A stretch of 64,000 nt of DNA from Cellvibrionales bacterium UBA4451 (GTDB taxonomy: Bacteria; Pseudomonadota; Gammaproteobacteria; Pseudomonadales; Porticoccaceae). The stretch is taken from contig DGPB01000009.1 in NCBI GenBank assembly GCA_002390285.1, positions 62,001 through 126,000 of the forward strand, given 5' to 3'. This document shows positions 26,706-35,401 of this stretch, piece after piece. Below the pieces are notes generated by a model. That model saw only the letters and a list, made by a program, of their open reading frames with translations. It did no database searches and was not told where the DNA came from. The position numbers were made by a program, and so were the translations under genes. Within the stretch, counting starts at the first letter, position 1. Each line of letters begins with the position of its first letter.

Positions 26706-27041
26706 TCAAACCTGTTTGATGGTACCTTTTGGTAACACCGCGTGTACCGCAGCACGTTGGAACTTAAGCTCCACATTATTAGCCACTTCAATAGTGATGT
26801 AGTCATCATCTAACTTAGCGATTTTACCCAACAAGCCACTATTCATAACGATTTCATCGCCCTTGCTTAGTGCACTTGTTAGTTCTTTGTGTTCTTTTGC
26901 ACGCTTCCGTTGAGGACGGATAATCAGAAAATACATAAAGAGGAACAAGCCACCAAACATAAGTAGCGTGTACATTGGGTTAGGTTCGGAGGCGGCAGGA
27001 GCAGCAGCGGCCATCACAACTTGGGACAGATCAAGGGACAT
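26706..27041 (-). CDS. yajC: Preprotein translocase subunit YajC
   Basis: Small single-pass inner-membrane accessory of the SecDF translocase. The 111-residue product has a short N-terminal segment, one hydrophobic helix (MYTLLMFGGLFLFMYFLII), the diagnostic RPQRKRAKEHKEL after it, and a cytoplasmic domain (GDEIVMNSGLLGKIAKLDDD). It is usually next to tgt and secDF; here it stands apart, with a peroxiredoxin upstream and its own terminator downstream. Confidence 0.95.
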   Translation of the reverse strand: MSLDLSQVVMAAAAPAASEPNPMYTLLMFGGLFLFMYFLIIRPQRKRAKEHKELTSALSKGDEIVMNSGLLGKIAKLDDDYITIEVANNVELKFQRAAVHAVLPKGTIKQV

Positions 27042-27149
27042 TCAATTACCTCAGTTTATGGAATACGTAACATTTAGTGTATAGAAAATTAAGATGCGAC
27101 TTTAGCCTGTTACCGATGGATTCTCAAACTAGACTTTAAATCGATAGTC

Positions 27150-27626
27150 TTATATTAAGTTCTCTTTTATCCAATCCAGTACATCATCATGATGAGTTTT
27201 TGTTTTTACCTTATTCATCACTAGAGCAATGTTGCCATCTTTACCGATGACAAAGGTAGTTCGCAAGACGCCCATAAACTCTTTACCCATGAATTTTTTC
27301 AGACCCCAGCAACCATAGGCTTCGGTGATGTCATGATCTTCATCAGACAAAAGATCAAAATTGAGCGTCTGCTTTTCCTCAAACCGAGCAAGACGTGGAT
27401 AGGGGTCGGGGCTGACACCTAGAACCACCGTATTTTGTTCAGCAAACGCTGACTTGCTATCGCGAATACCGCAGGCTTGTACAGTACAACCTGGCGTCAT
27501 GGCTTTGGGGTAAAAGTACAGTACGACATTTTTACTGCCTTTAAAATCAGACAACTTAACCGTTTCGCCACGTTGATTTTGTAAGTTGAATTCAGGTGCC
27601 GATTGGCCTACTTCGGGAAAAGCCAT
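27150..27626 (-). CDS. bcp: Thiol peroxidase of the Bcp/PrxQ family
   Basis: Peroxiredoxin that reduces hydrogen and alkyl peroxides with thioredoxin as donor. The 158-residue length fits. The peroxidatic cysteine is in MTPGCTVQACGIRD, with a second cysteine five residues later as in 2-Cys PrxQ; LSDEDHDITEAYGCWG and RTTFVIGKDGNI complete the fold. Cytoplasmic, no signal peptide. Its upstream region includes the DUF2244 gene on the same strand, 45 bases away. Confidence 0.92.
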   Translation of the reverse strand: MAFPEVGQSAPEFNLQNQRGETVKLSDFKGSKNVVLYFYPKAMTPGCTVQACGIRDSKSAFAEQNTVVLGVSPDPYPRLARFEEKQTLNFDLLSDEDHDITEAYGCWGLKKFMGKEFMGVLRTTFVIGKDGNIALVMNKVKTKTHHDDVLDWIKENLI

Positions 27627-27671
27627 TCAAGGCCTCCTTGTTTTTACATGATAGGAAAAACAGCCACTGTA

Positions 27672-28184
27672 TCAAAAATTGACGCGATGAAATGAATATA
27701 GATTGGTTACCCTTAAATTCAGATGATTTTTAAGTGTGTCAGCTAACTCTAGGCGGTCAGCCTTATTGAGGAATACACCCAGATGGTAGCAGTGGCCCTC
27801 AGCCACAAGGTTTATATCTGGCGATGTCATTGGGTGATCTTGCTCCTCAATTAAAATTTTCACTGAAGACGTGGAAAATACCCAGCTGGTGTCCACTTTG
27901 TTGCTTCCTCTTTGAAGAAAAAGCTGGCCATCTTGTAGTGTAATAACTTCTCTGTAATTCAGTTTTTTAAGGGTGGCGTAAAGGCCAGAAGTCAGCGCTA
28001 GTATTTGAATTACAGCGAAAGGTATAACAACCCAGCCTCCGAGCAATGCTATAGGTAAAGCAAATAAAATAGTGACCATCGAGAAGACGAAAATGACCCA
28101 CATGTTCCCCTCCCAGCTAAGTGACTGGTTAGGTGTTAGTACCACCTGACTTGCGTGGTCGGTTTGGGTAAGTACAGCAACCAT
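27672..28184 (-). CDS. DUF2244-family membrane protein
   Basis: A 170-residue protein with two hydrophobic helices (about residues 28-48 and 50-70: WVIFVFSMVTILFALPIAL, then VVIPFAVIQILALTSGLYA), followed by a soluble domain with YREVITLQDGQLFLQRG. This matches the architecture of DUF2244, found in proteobacteria and often encoded near cytochrome oxidase genes. No function is established. Not close to oxidase genes here. Confidence 0.78.
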   Translation of the reverse strand: MVAVLTQTDHASQVVLTPNQSLSWEGNMWVIFVFSMVTILFALPIALLGGWVVIPFAVIQILALTSGLYATLKKLNYREVITLQDGQLFLQRGSNKVDTSWVFSTSSVKILIEEQDHPMTSPDINLVAEGHCYHLGVFLNKADRLELADTLKNHLNLRVTNLYSFHRVNF

Positions 28185-28307
28185 CTATAGCGACTCCTTG
28201 CAGAGGAACTATTAGCGCTCTTCATATTAGAGTCTAGACCATTTTAGTGATGATGCATTTGTTAATGCGGTTCTAGGGTTTACTCTGTATCTAAAAATAA
28301 ACGTCAT

Positions 28308-28336
28308 AAAAAAAGGCGCTCTAAGGGCGCCTTTTT
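28308..28336 (-). terminator. Rho-independent terminator of mdh
   Basis: A-tract, GGCGC, short loop, GCGCC, T-tract (28308-28336): a palindrome working in both directions, 16 bases after the mdh stop. Confidence 0.85.
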
Positions 28337-28351
28337 CGAAACATCTGAAGC

Positions 28352-29332
28352 TTACGGCAGTAAGTGCTGTACTGCATCACGCTCTTCAGTCAACTCTTGC
28401 TCAGTAGCGGTCATTTTGCTACGAGAGAAGTCGTTGATTTCCAAGCCTTGAACAATTTCCCAGTCGCCATTTTTACAAACACAAGGGAAAGAGTAGATTA
28501 AGCCTTCAGTGATGCCATAACTACCATCGCTGTATACGCCCATGCTAACCCAATCGCCTTCTGGCGTACCCAGTGCCCAATCGTGCATATGATCGATGGC
28601 AGCATTTGCAGCAGAAGCCGCTGAAGATGCACCGCGAGCCTTGATAATAGCGGCTCCACGTTGTTGTACGGTAGGAATGAATTCGTCTTCGTACCACTGC
28701 TGGTCAACCAAGTTGATAGCTATTTCGCCAGAAACCTTAGGATGGTGCAGGTCGGGGAACTGAGTGGCTGAATGGTTTCCCCAAACCAGCATGTTGGTCA
28801 CATCATTAACCGTTTTACCTGTTTTCTTAGCCAGCTGAGTCATGGAGCGATTATGATCCAGACGCATCATGGCAGTGAACTGACGTGGGTTGATGTCAGG
28901 TGCATTGCGCTGGGCGATAAGAGCGTTGGTATTGGCCGGGTTGCCCACAACCAATACTTTAATATCTTTAGAAGCGTTGTCATTGATCGCCTTACCTTGG
29001 GCGGAGAAGATCGCAGCATTCGCTTCCAGCAAGTCCTTACGCTCCATGCCTGGGCCACGAGGACGTGCGCCAACGAGCAATGCGTAATCGGTATCTTTAA
29101 ATGCAACATTGGGGTCATCGGTACAAACCATGCCGGCCAACAGAGGGAAAGCACAATCATCCAGCTCCATAGCAACCCCATTTAGGGCTTCCAGTGCGGG
29201 TGTGATTTCCAACATTTGCAGAATAACGGGTTGATCTTCACCCAGCATATGGCCTGAGGCTATGCGAAACAGCAGGGAATAGCTGATTTGGCCTGCGGCC
29301 CCGGTGACAGTTACGCGTACAGGTGATTTCAC
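28352..29332 (-). CDS. mdh: Malate dehydrogenase (NAD-dependent)
   Basis: Interconverts malate and oxaloacetate in the TCA cycle. The protein belongs to the roughly 326-residue group-2 type found in Pseudomonadales, Burkholderiales and actinobacteria, not the 312-residue E. coli type. Motifs: VTVTGAAGQISYSLLFRI (NAD binding), GARPRGPGMERKDLL (mobile loop), GNPANTNA, and the catalytic histidine in VWGNHSATQFPD. GTG at 29330-29332 is the chosen start, with GGAGA eight to ten bases before it; the more upstream TTG at 29350 includes that site. Confidence 0.95.
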   Translation of the reverse strand: MKSPVRVTVTGAAGQISYSLLFRIASGHMLGEDQPVILQMLEITPALEALNGVAMELDDCAFPLLAGMVCTDDPNVAFKDTDYALLVGARPRGPGMERKDLLEANAAIFSAQGKAINDNASKDIKVLVVGNPANTNALIAQRNAPDINPRQFTAMMRLDHNRSMTQLAKKTGKTVNDVTNMLVWGNHSATQFPDLHHPKVSGEIAINLVDQQWYEDEFIPTVQQRGAAIIKARGASSAASAANAAIDHMHDWALGTPEGDWVSMGVYSDGSYGITEGLIYSFPCVCKNGDWEIVQGLEINDFSRSKMTATEQELTEERDAVQHLLP

Positions 29333-29536
29333 GATATTTCTCCAAGACAAGTTGATAACTAGAATGGTCGGCCATTATAAGGAAATGGCACAGAATTTCA
29401 CTTATTCGAAAGTATTATTCACATCCATGTGGTGAATACAGGATTCCATTGGCTAGCGCTTACACCAAATGAACTAAATTTTCATTGAGATCAAATCAAA
29501 ATGAAGCTGACACTGGCTTTCTTTCGGTAATATGAC

Positions 29537-30013
29537 TTATCTGTGTACTGATATCCTATGCCCAGTCAAGATCTGGTCTACTGGCGTTGAAACATACGCG
29601 TAGTTGAAATAATCTGAGCTCATAACTTGTCCATCCCAGATGACAATGTCTAGGTCAATCGTACGAGGGCCTGATTTTATTGGCCCTCGCTTCCTTCCCA
29701 ATCGATCTTCGACGGTTTTCAAAAAAGCATTGAATTCATCATGTTCAAGTTCCGTCTCAACGAGGTAGGCGGTGTTTAGAAAATCTGGTTGATGGGTGTA
29801 ACCAACCGGTGTTGTTTCAATAACATCCGCAATAGCCAGTAACTGTGTTTCGTGATTCAGCACGTCTTGTGATAAAAGAATATTTTTATGTGGCTCGATA
29901 TTTGAGCCCACAGAAATAATAACCTGGTGTGGCCCCTCCCCTTTAACCGGCTGTTCAACCCTTGTCTCAGAACTCTTCGTCCTAGAAGTCATCTTCAAAG
30001 AACGTATAGTCAT
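29537..30013 (-). CDS. folK: 2-amino-4-hydroxy-6-hydroxymethyldihydropteridine diphosphokinase
   Basis: Pyrophosphorylates 6-hydroxymethyl-dihydropterin in folate synthesis. The 158-residue product has a 28-residue lead before the domain start (VIISVGSNIEPHKNI), the pterin-binding TPVGYTHQPDFLNTAYLVET, and the signature KSGPRTIDLDIVIWDG. Its C-terminus is slightly shorter than E. coli FolK. The ATG overlaps the folM stop by four bases (ATGA), so translation is coupled to the upstream gene. Confidence 0.9.
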   Translation of the reverse strand: MTIRSLKMTSRTKSSETRVEQPVKGEGPHQVIISVGSNIEPHKNILLSQDVLNHETQLLAIADVIETTPVGYTHQPDFLNTAYLVETELEHDEFNAFLKTVEDRLGRKRGPIKSGPRTIDLDIVIWDGQVMSSDYFNYAYVSTPVDQILTGHRISVHR

Positions 30014-30780
30014 AGCGCATTCTTACTGTTGAATTGCTCAGCATTGAGACCTTGGTGGTTTATCCCTTCGCCCCCATCGACGGTTAATATTTGTCCTGTA
30101 ACAAATTCATTATTTAAAAGATAGTACATCGCCTGAAGCACGTCATCTACCCTGCCCTGACGTTTCAGTGGAATGCCATCAACTCGCCATTTTATATAGT
30201 CGTCACTTCTCTCTATCCCAGGCATAACCACACCGGGTGCGATCCCGTTAATACGTATGCGTGGAGCATATTCCATGGCTGCGAGCTGGGTAAATTCTGC
30301 AAGCGTCTTCTTGGAGAGAAGGTAGGCTGCATAATCATTTTGCTGAAAAGCAATTTTGTTATCCAGAATGTTGATAACACAGCCCTTCAAACAGTGAGCA
30401 GCAAATACTGACGTTAAAAGGAATGGTGCAAAAAAATTGACGGTAAATTGTTGTTGCAGTAAGGCAAGATCCGTATGGGCGATTGTCGCTGCTTTATAGG
30501 ATGATGCACTATTAATTAATAATTGAAGAGTAGGAAACTCAATGGCAACAAGCTCAATCAAAGATTCGGGGTCTTGTTCCGACAAATCGAACGGAAAGAT
30601 TTTACAGCTGACACCTAGCGCTTGTATAGATTCAGCAGCTTGCTCGGCTTTGCCTTTCGACTGGTTGTAATGTAAGGCAATATCATATCCGTCTGCTGCC
30701 AAGGCATAAGCAAAAGAAAACCCCAATCTTGTCGCTCCACCGGTAACAAGTGCTGCGGGTCTTTTTAACAAACTCGTCAT
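30010..30780 (-). CDS. folM: Short-chain dehydrogenase, FolM-type dihydromonapterin/dihydrofolate reductase
   Basis: SDR of 256 residues with the NADP-binding ALVTGGATRLGFSFAYALA, LLINSASSYKA, the catalytic YAAYLLSKKTLAEF (YxxxK) and the C-terminal LTVDGGEG. FolM reduces dihydromonapterin and, weakly, dihydrofolate; homologues often sit with folate genes. Coupling to folK by an ATGA overlap and the presence of folE in the window support this over a generic SDR. The start codon lies in the last unit of a 17-base triple repeat. Confidence 0.82.
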   Translation of the reverse strand: MTSLLKRPAALVTGGATRLGFSFAYALAADGYDIALHYNQSKGKAEQAAESIQALGVSCKIFPFDLSEQDPESLIELVAIEFPTLQLLINSASSYKAATIAHTDLALLQQQFTVNFFAPFLLTSVFAAHCLKGCVINILDNKIAFQQNDYAAYLLSKKTLAEFTQLAAMEYAPRIRINGIAPGVVMPGIERSDDYIKWRVDGIPLKRQGRVDDVLQAMYYLLNNEFVTGQILTVDGGEGINHQGLNAEQFNSKNAL

Positions 30781-30814
30781 GTCATCAAACTCATCATTTC
30801 ATCAAACTCGTCAT
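30769..30814. repeat. Three tandem 17-bp repeats over the folM start
   Basis: The 12-mer CAAACTCRTCAT occurs at 30769, 30786 and 30803, exactly 17 bases apart, with similar flanks. Read on the minus strand each unit begins with ATG; the first two encode only short decoy frames that stop within six codons, and the third is the real folM start. Confidence 0.9.
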
Positions 30815-31094
30815 CTTATGATCGTCTTGGGGTTAGTAAGGCACCCATAATTCCATTCTTCGCTAAAAGGATCAATGGTGAGTTACCAGTAACAAGTTGT
30901 ACATGGTTTACTAGTGGTGTTTTGTATTTTTCACACAATAGTTTGAGTTTGATGTCGAAAAATTGTATTTAAAGGCATGATTGTAGGTTATTTGACCGTA
31001 ATTTCTGCGAACATCTGTGGCTTGGAGCGGTCATATAACGTATGAAGTTTGTTACACTTCGTGCCTCATACACTAACCTGATATTGAAAAACTG
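30815..31094. other. Intergenic region between folM and prc
   Basis: No coding frame or RNA gene recognised. It must hold the divergent promoters of folM-folK and prc, but no convincing -35/-10 pair could be picked by eye. Confidence 0.5.
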
Positions 31095-33185
31095 ATGCCT
31101 TTCCTGCTGCGAACTTCTCTCTCTCTAGTACTGTTATGTATTGCCTCATTGGTTATGGCAACCGCTGAGCTTGACTACACCCCTAGTCAAGCAAAAACCG
31201 CAATAGAAGTAATAAAAGATCTCTCCACCAAGCACTATAGAAAACAACCTCTGGACGATATGTTGTCACGTAAGCTGTTATACCAGCTGATCGATAACCT
31301 GGACCCCACGAAAAGCTACTTTCTGCAAGCCGATATCGATGAATTTGAGCAATGGGAAGTTCGCCTTGATGATATGTTTAAGGAAGGTGATTTAAGTGCT
31401 GGATTTCATATCTATAACCGCTATAACCAACGTGCGATGGCACGGCTTCAGGCTAATATCAGCTTATTAGAAGGCGGTTTTCAGTTTGATCTGGCTAAGG
31501 ACGAATATCTTCCACTTGATGTGGATAGTAACCAATGGTCTGCTACCAATTCTGACTCGGATGATGATTGGCGGAAACGTATAAAAGAAGCTTATCTCCG
31601 TCTGATTCTCAATGACAAGGAGCCTGAAGCGGCTAGAGAACTACTCATAAAGCGTTATACCAATCTGATTAAACAACTAACACAACGCGATAGTGAGGAT
31701 GTATTCCAGGTTGTTATGAACTCTCTTACTAGCTTGTATGATCCGCACACGAGCTATATGTCGCCTCGTTCCATGGAAAACTTTCGTATTGCGATGTCCC
31801 TGTCTCTCACTGGTATTGGGGCTGTACTGCAGCTGGAAGATGAACACACGAAAATAGTTCGTGTCGTTCCTGGCGGCCCTGCGGATAAACAGGGTGTACT
31901 CCAAGCTGGCGATAAGATTATTGCGGTTGGCCAGGGCGATGAAGAAAAAGTCGATGTCATCGGTTGGCGCCTGGATGATGTCGTTGATCTCATTCGTGGC
32001 CCCAAAGACAGTATCGTAAGACTTGAGCTTATCCCCGCCAAAGGTGAATCTGCTGGAAGTAGTCGTGATATTTCGCTTGTTCGTGACAAAATTCAGCTCG
32101 AGGAGCAATCCGCAAAAGCTGAAATTATAGATGTTAAAACCAAAGAAGGTCGTTACCGTATAGGCGTAATTGAGATCCCGACTTTCTATCTTGATGTGGA
32201 TGCCTACTACAATCGCGATCCAAATTTTAAGAGCACAACTAAGGATGTGTTACGGCTGTTAGGTGAGCTAGAACAAGAGAACGTGAATGGCATCATTCTT
32301 GATCTACGAAATAATGGTGGAGGCTTTTTACAAGAGGCGACCACTCTGACTGATTTATTCATTGATCCTGGTCCCATTGTGCAGGTGCGAGATTCTGGTC
32401 AAGTTATATCTCGGAACTACCGGTCTCGTGCAGAGGCATACTATCGAGGCCCTCTGGTGGTGTTAATTAATCGTCTTAGCGCCTCTGCCTCAGAAATTTT
32501 TGCTGGTGCAATACAAGATTACGGACGTGGTTTAGTGGTAGGTAGTCAAAGTTTTGGTAAAGGCACTGTACAGGTTCAGTTACCCGTTCGTGAAGGGCAG
32601 TTAAAGCTCACTGAATCTAAATTTTACAGGGTTTCCGGTAACAGTACCCAGCACTTAGGCGTTGTTCCCGATGTCACCTTACCCTCCTACTACAACATCG
32701 ATAAGGTAGGTGAAAGTAGTGAAGATAACGCCTTACCTTGGGACCGGATTCCTGCAGCGCCCCACCGCCGCTATAACCTAACGCTTGTTTCTATGCAGAC
32801 TCTACAAGAGCGACACGAATACCGACTGCAACAGGATCCTGACCTAGTTCACCTAAATGATGAGTTAGTGCTAATGAAGGAGCGTCAAAAACTGAAGCAG
32901 TTATCTCTTAATGAGGAGAAACGTCGTGTAGAAGTTAAGGAATATGACGGCATACTGCTAACGCTTGAAAATAAACGGCGGGTAGCGAAAGCTCAGCCTC
33001 CTTACGCCACCATTGAAGAATTACGCGCCGTTGATGAAACTGAGGACGGGAGTAAAGAAAAGAGTGAAGAAGAAAAGAGTAAGCCTCTTTCTGAGCGCGA
33101 CCCTCTTCTTTATGAAACCGGGAATATCATTTCAGACTATATGACTTTAGCAAAACCCCCTATGCAGCAGGCCAAACAACCCTAA
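31095..33185 (+). CDS. prc: Tail-specific (C-terminal processing) protease Prc
   Basis: Periplasmic serine protease that trims or degrades proteins with exposed nonpolar C-termini, such as PBP3 precursor and MepS. The 696-residue length is typical. Order: signal peptide (residues 1-22), N-terminal helical domain, PDZ domain (from about residue 235: LTGIGAVLQLEDEH, GPADKQGVLQAGDKI), catalytic Ser/Lys domain with NRLSASASEIFAGAIQDYG and SQSFGKGTVQVQ, and a charged C-terminal region with a Glu/Lys-rich stretch (KEKSEEEKSKP). xthA starts one base after its stop. Confidence 0.95.
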   Translation: MPFLLRTSLSLVLLCIASLVMATAELDYTPSQAKTAIEVIKDLSTKHYRKQPLDDMLSRKLLYQLIDNLDPTKSYFLQADIDEFEQWEVRLDDMFKEGDLSAGFHIYNRYNQRAMARLQANISLLEGGFQFDLAKDEYLPLDVDSNQWSATNSDSDDDWRKRIKEAYLRLILNDKEPEAARELLIKRYTNLIKQLTQRDSEDVFQVVMNSLTSLYDPHTSYMSPRSMENFRIAMSLSLTGIGAVLQLEDEHTKIVRVVPGGPADKQGVLQAGDKIIAVGQGDEEKVDVIGWRLDDVVDLIRGPKDSIVRLELIPAKGESAGSSRDISLVRDKIQLEEQSAKAEIIDVKTKEGRYRIGVIEIPTFYLDVDAYYNRDPNFKSTTKDVLRLLGELEQENVNGIILDLRNNGGGFLQEATTLTDLFIDPGPIVQVRDSGQVISRNYRSRAEAYYRGPLVVLINRLSASASEIFAGAIQDYGRGLVVGSQSFGKGTVQVQLPVREGQLKLTESKFYRVSGNSTQHLGVVPDVTLPSYYNIDKVGESSEDNALPWDRIPAAPHRRYNLTLVSMQTLQERHEYRLQQDPDLVHLNDELVLMKERQKLKQLSLNEEKRRVEVKEYDGILLTLENKRRVAKAQPPYATIEELRAVDETEDGSKEKSEEEKSKPLSERDPLLYETGNIISDYMTLAKPPMQQAKQP

Positions 33186-33186
33186 G

Positions 33187-33999
33187 ATGAAGATCGTCTC
33201 CTTCAATGCCAATGGTCTTCGCGCTCGTCTGCACCAGCTTAAAGCTATTGTAGAAAAACATTCCCCTGAGATTATTGGTCTACAGGAAACTAAGGTAGTT
33301 GATGAGGCGTTTCCTCTCGATGCTATTAAGCAGCTTGGATACGATGTCATCTATCACGGACAAAAGGGTCACTATGGTGTTGCCCTGCTCTACCGCTTAC
33401 CTCTTATTATGAGCCAAAAGGGATTCCATTCAGATGGAGAGGAAAGCCAAAAGAGGCTTATTTATGGGCAGTTCGAGGCTAATGGCGAAAAATTAAATAT
33501 CTACAATGGCTATTTTCCTCAAGGCGAAAGTCGAGACCACCCTCAGAAATTTCCCTGTAAAAAACAGTTTTATGCAGATTTACTATCGAGCTTAGAGCAA
33601 CAACACGAACCTGACGAGAAGCTGTTGATCATGGGTGATGTGAATGTGGCTCGACTGGATATAGATATTGGTATTGGAGATGACAATCGTAAGCGTTGGC
33701 TTCGCACGGGTAAGTGCTGCTTCCTACCAGAAGAACGCGATTGGCTTGAAAAGCTTCAGCAATGGGGGTTAGTCGACAGTTATCAACATTTTCACCCTAC
33801 TGAGCCCGATCGATACAGTTGGTTCGACTACCGTAGCCGTGGGTTCGAACGAGAACCTAAACGTGGGCTTCGTATTGACCTTATGCTCGCCTCTGCGTCA
33901 CTCATGGCGACTTCGTCGGATGCGGGGATAGATTATGAGATTCGAGCCATGGAAAAACCCTCTGATCATTGCCCTATCTGGCTCAAAATATATTCATAG
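33187..33999 (+). CDS. xthA: Exodeoxyribonuclease III
   Basis: Apurinic/apyrimidinic endonuclease and 3'-5' exonuclease of base-excision repair. The 270-residue protein has the metal-binding IIGLQETKV near the N-terminus, GHYGVALLYR, GDVNVARLDIDIG, YRSRGFEREPKRGLRIDLML and the catalytic histidine in PSDHCPIWL. It begins one base after prc and is very likely co-transcribed. Confidence 0.95.
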   Translation: MKIVSFNANGLRARLHQLKAIVEKHSPEIIGLQETKVVDEAFPLDAIKQLGYDVIYHGQKGHYGVALLYRLPLIMSQKGFHSDGEESQKRLIYGQFEANGEKLNIYNGYFPQGESRDHPQKFPCKKQFYADLLSSLEQQHEPDEKLLIMGDVNVARLDIDIGIGDDNRKRWLRTGKCCFLPEERDWLEKLQQWGLVDSYQHFHPTEPDRYSWFDYRSRGFEREPKRGLRIDLMLASASLMATSSDAGIDYEIRAMEKPSDHCPIWLKIYS

Positions 34000-34087
34000 T
34001 TAGCGCCATAAAGATAACCTCATCCGTCAACCGATGCCTCGCTAGAACGTTTAAAGTCTATGAGAGCCATAAATTGAGGGACTTCTT

Positions 34088-34453
34088 ATGAAAAATCTCG
34101 CTATTGTTGGATTACTGACGGCATCACTGGTCATAGCAGCAGCACCAGCTTTGGCCAAAGATCGTGATTACGGTCAAGATAAGCACCGTGATAAATACAG
34201 TGCTCGCCAACAGCACGACTATGGCAAGCATGACAACCAAAGCCATGATCGTAGGTATTACTCTAGTCATAAATATGGACATAAGAGTCGCGAGCACTAT
34301 AGCAATCATCACCGCTACTATGGTAACCAGCGCTATTATAGCCGTCAGCGCTATTATTATCGGAACAATGACTATGTGGAGGACTATTTTGCAGTTTTGG
34401 GCGGCACCATTCTGATTAATGAATTGTTGCACCATTCGCATGATTATCATTAA
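34088..34453 (+). CDS. Exported His/Tyr/Arg-rich small protein, first gene of an ECF sigma module
   Basis: A 121-residue protein of no recognised family. Residues 1-23 are a clear signal peptide (IVGLLTASLVIAAAPALA then K). The mature chain is strikingly low in complexity: rich in His, Tyr, Arg, Ser and Asp (HHRYYGNQRYYSRQRYYYR), which suggests metal binding or a disordered envelope protein. It closes with a hydrophobic stretch (YFAVLGGTILINELL) and HHSHDYH. The next gene, an ECF sigma factor, starts 17 bases later on the same strand. Function is unknown; sensing or binding metal is an inference from composition. Confidence 0.72.
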   Translation: MKNLAIVGLLTASLVIAAAPALAKDRDYGQDKHRDKYSARQQHDYGKHDNQSHDRRYYSSHKYGHKSREHYSNHHRYYGNQRYYSRQRYYYRNNDYVEDYFAVLGGTILINELLHHSHDYH

Positions 34454-34470
34454 CTCTTGATGAGTGAACC

Positions 34471-35079
34471 ATGTTGTTAGATATGCATAGTGATATGACC
34501 GGCACTGATGAAAGGAGCGAGACTCTGGAACGGCAATCTCTTGAACATTTCTTGATATCGGTCGAACGAAGGGCCTATAGAATCGCTTTGACATCACTGG
34601 GCCACCGCGAAGATGCGCTGGATATCGTGCAAGAATCAATGACGCAACTTGTTGCACGTTATAGCCATAAGGATTCGGAAGAATGGCGTCCCCTGTTTTA
34701 CCGAATTCTACAGAGTAGAATTAACGATCTGCATCGGCGTAGAAAAGTTCAGAATCGAGTGAAAGGCTGGCTCACCAAATTTCGGAGCAATGAGGGTGGT
34801 GCTGAGTCAGATGAAGATCCGCTACAAAATGTACCGGGACCAGACAGTATCTCCCCACATCAGCAGCACGAAATGGGACGGCAACTGGATGTGTTACAAC
34901 GGTCGCTGACTGCGCTGCCAGGCCGTCAGAAACAGGCGTTTATACTACGGTGCTGGGAGGGCCTCAGCACGGCAGAGACAGCAGCGGCAATGACCTGTAG
35001 CGAAGGTAGTGTGAAGACCCATTACTCGAGGGCTATACACAGCCTCAGAGCAACACTAGGAGAGCATTGGTATGAGTGA
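34471..35079 (+). CDS. ECF-type RNA polymerase sigma factor
   Basis: A 202-residue sigma-70-family factor. Region 2 is seen at about residues 25-90 (ERRAYRIALTSLGHREDALD, IVQESMTQLVARY, FYRILQSRINDLHRRRK), then a charged linker, then region 4 with a helix-turn-helix: LPGRQKQAFILRCWEGLSTA and CSEGSVKTHYSRAIHSLR. Regions 1 and 3 are absent, as in ECF factors. Its stop overlaps the next gene, a membrane-anchored candidate anti-sigma factor, by eight bases. No ECF-type GAAC...TCTA promoter could be placed upstream, so auto-regulation is unproven. Confidence 0.9.
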   Translation: MLLDMHSDMTGTDERSETLERQSLEHFLISVERRAYRIALTSLGHREDALDIVQESMTQLVARYSHKDSEEWRPLFYRILQSRINDLHRRRKVQNRVKGWLTKFRSNEGGAESDEDPLQNVPGPDSISPHQQHEMGRQLDVLQRSLTALPGRQKQAFILRCWEGLSTAETAAAMTCSEGSVKTHYSRAIHSLRATLGEHWYE

Positions 35080-35392
35080 CTTTGAAAAGACAATGCAGGA
35101 CGTTCTGCGTAGTTCAGAGCGCGAACTCGATGCCGACACGACTCAACGCTTGGCTCAGGCGAGAATGCAAGCCCTTGATGGCGCTAGTCAACGTCGTATG
35201 CCTCGATTCTTTGTTCCACTGACAGGTATGGCTCTGGCCTCAGTATTGGCATTGGTCTTGGTTTTATCGCCCAGTCTGCAAAATCCTCAAATGAACCAAG
35301 ATGACGTTCTATTGAGTGAAGGGTTAGATCTCTATGAGGATATGGACTTTTATTATTGGTTGGCGAGCGAAGAGAACAATTTACAAAGTTAG
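35072..35392 (+). CDS. DUF3619-like single-pass membrane protein, candidate anti-sigma partner
   Basis: A 106-residue protein with an N-terminal cytoplasmic helix region (FEKTMQDVLRSSERELDADT), one membrane segment (residues about 47-67: FVPLTGMALASVLALVLVL), and an acidic periplasmic tail (LYEDMDFYYWLASEEN). This is the topology of DUF3619 proteins encoded after ECF sigma genes. The eight-base overlap with the sigma gene indicates coupled translation at matched levels, typical of sigma/anti-sigma pairs. Binding to the sigma factor is inferred. Confidence 0.75.
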   Translation: MSDFEKTMQDVLRSSERELDADTTQRLAQARMQALDGASQRRMPRFFVPLTGMALASVLALVLVLSPSLQNPQMNQDDVLLSEGLDLYEDMDFYYWLASEENNLQS

Positions 35393-35401
35393 GATGTAAT
35401 C

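Noticed and set aside
34020..34087. ECF-type autoregulated promoter (GAAC ... TCTA) ahead of the sigma module
   Set aside because: GAAC and GTCTA occur close together but the spacing is about half of what ECF promoters need.
34124..34657. Long minus-strand frame opposite the His/Tyr-rich protein gene
   Set aside because: It arises from the biased codons of the plus-strand gene, crosses two real genes, and has a low-complexity hydrophobic translation with no family match.
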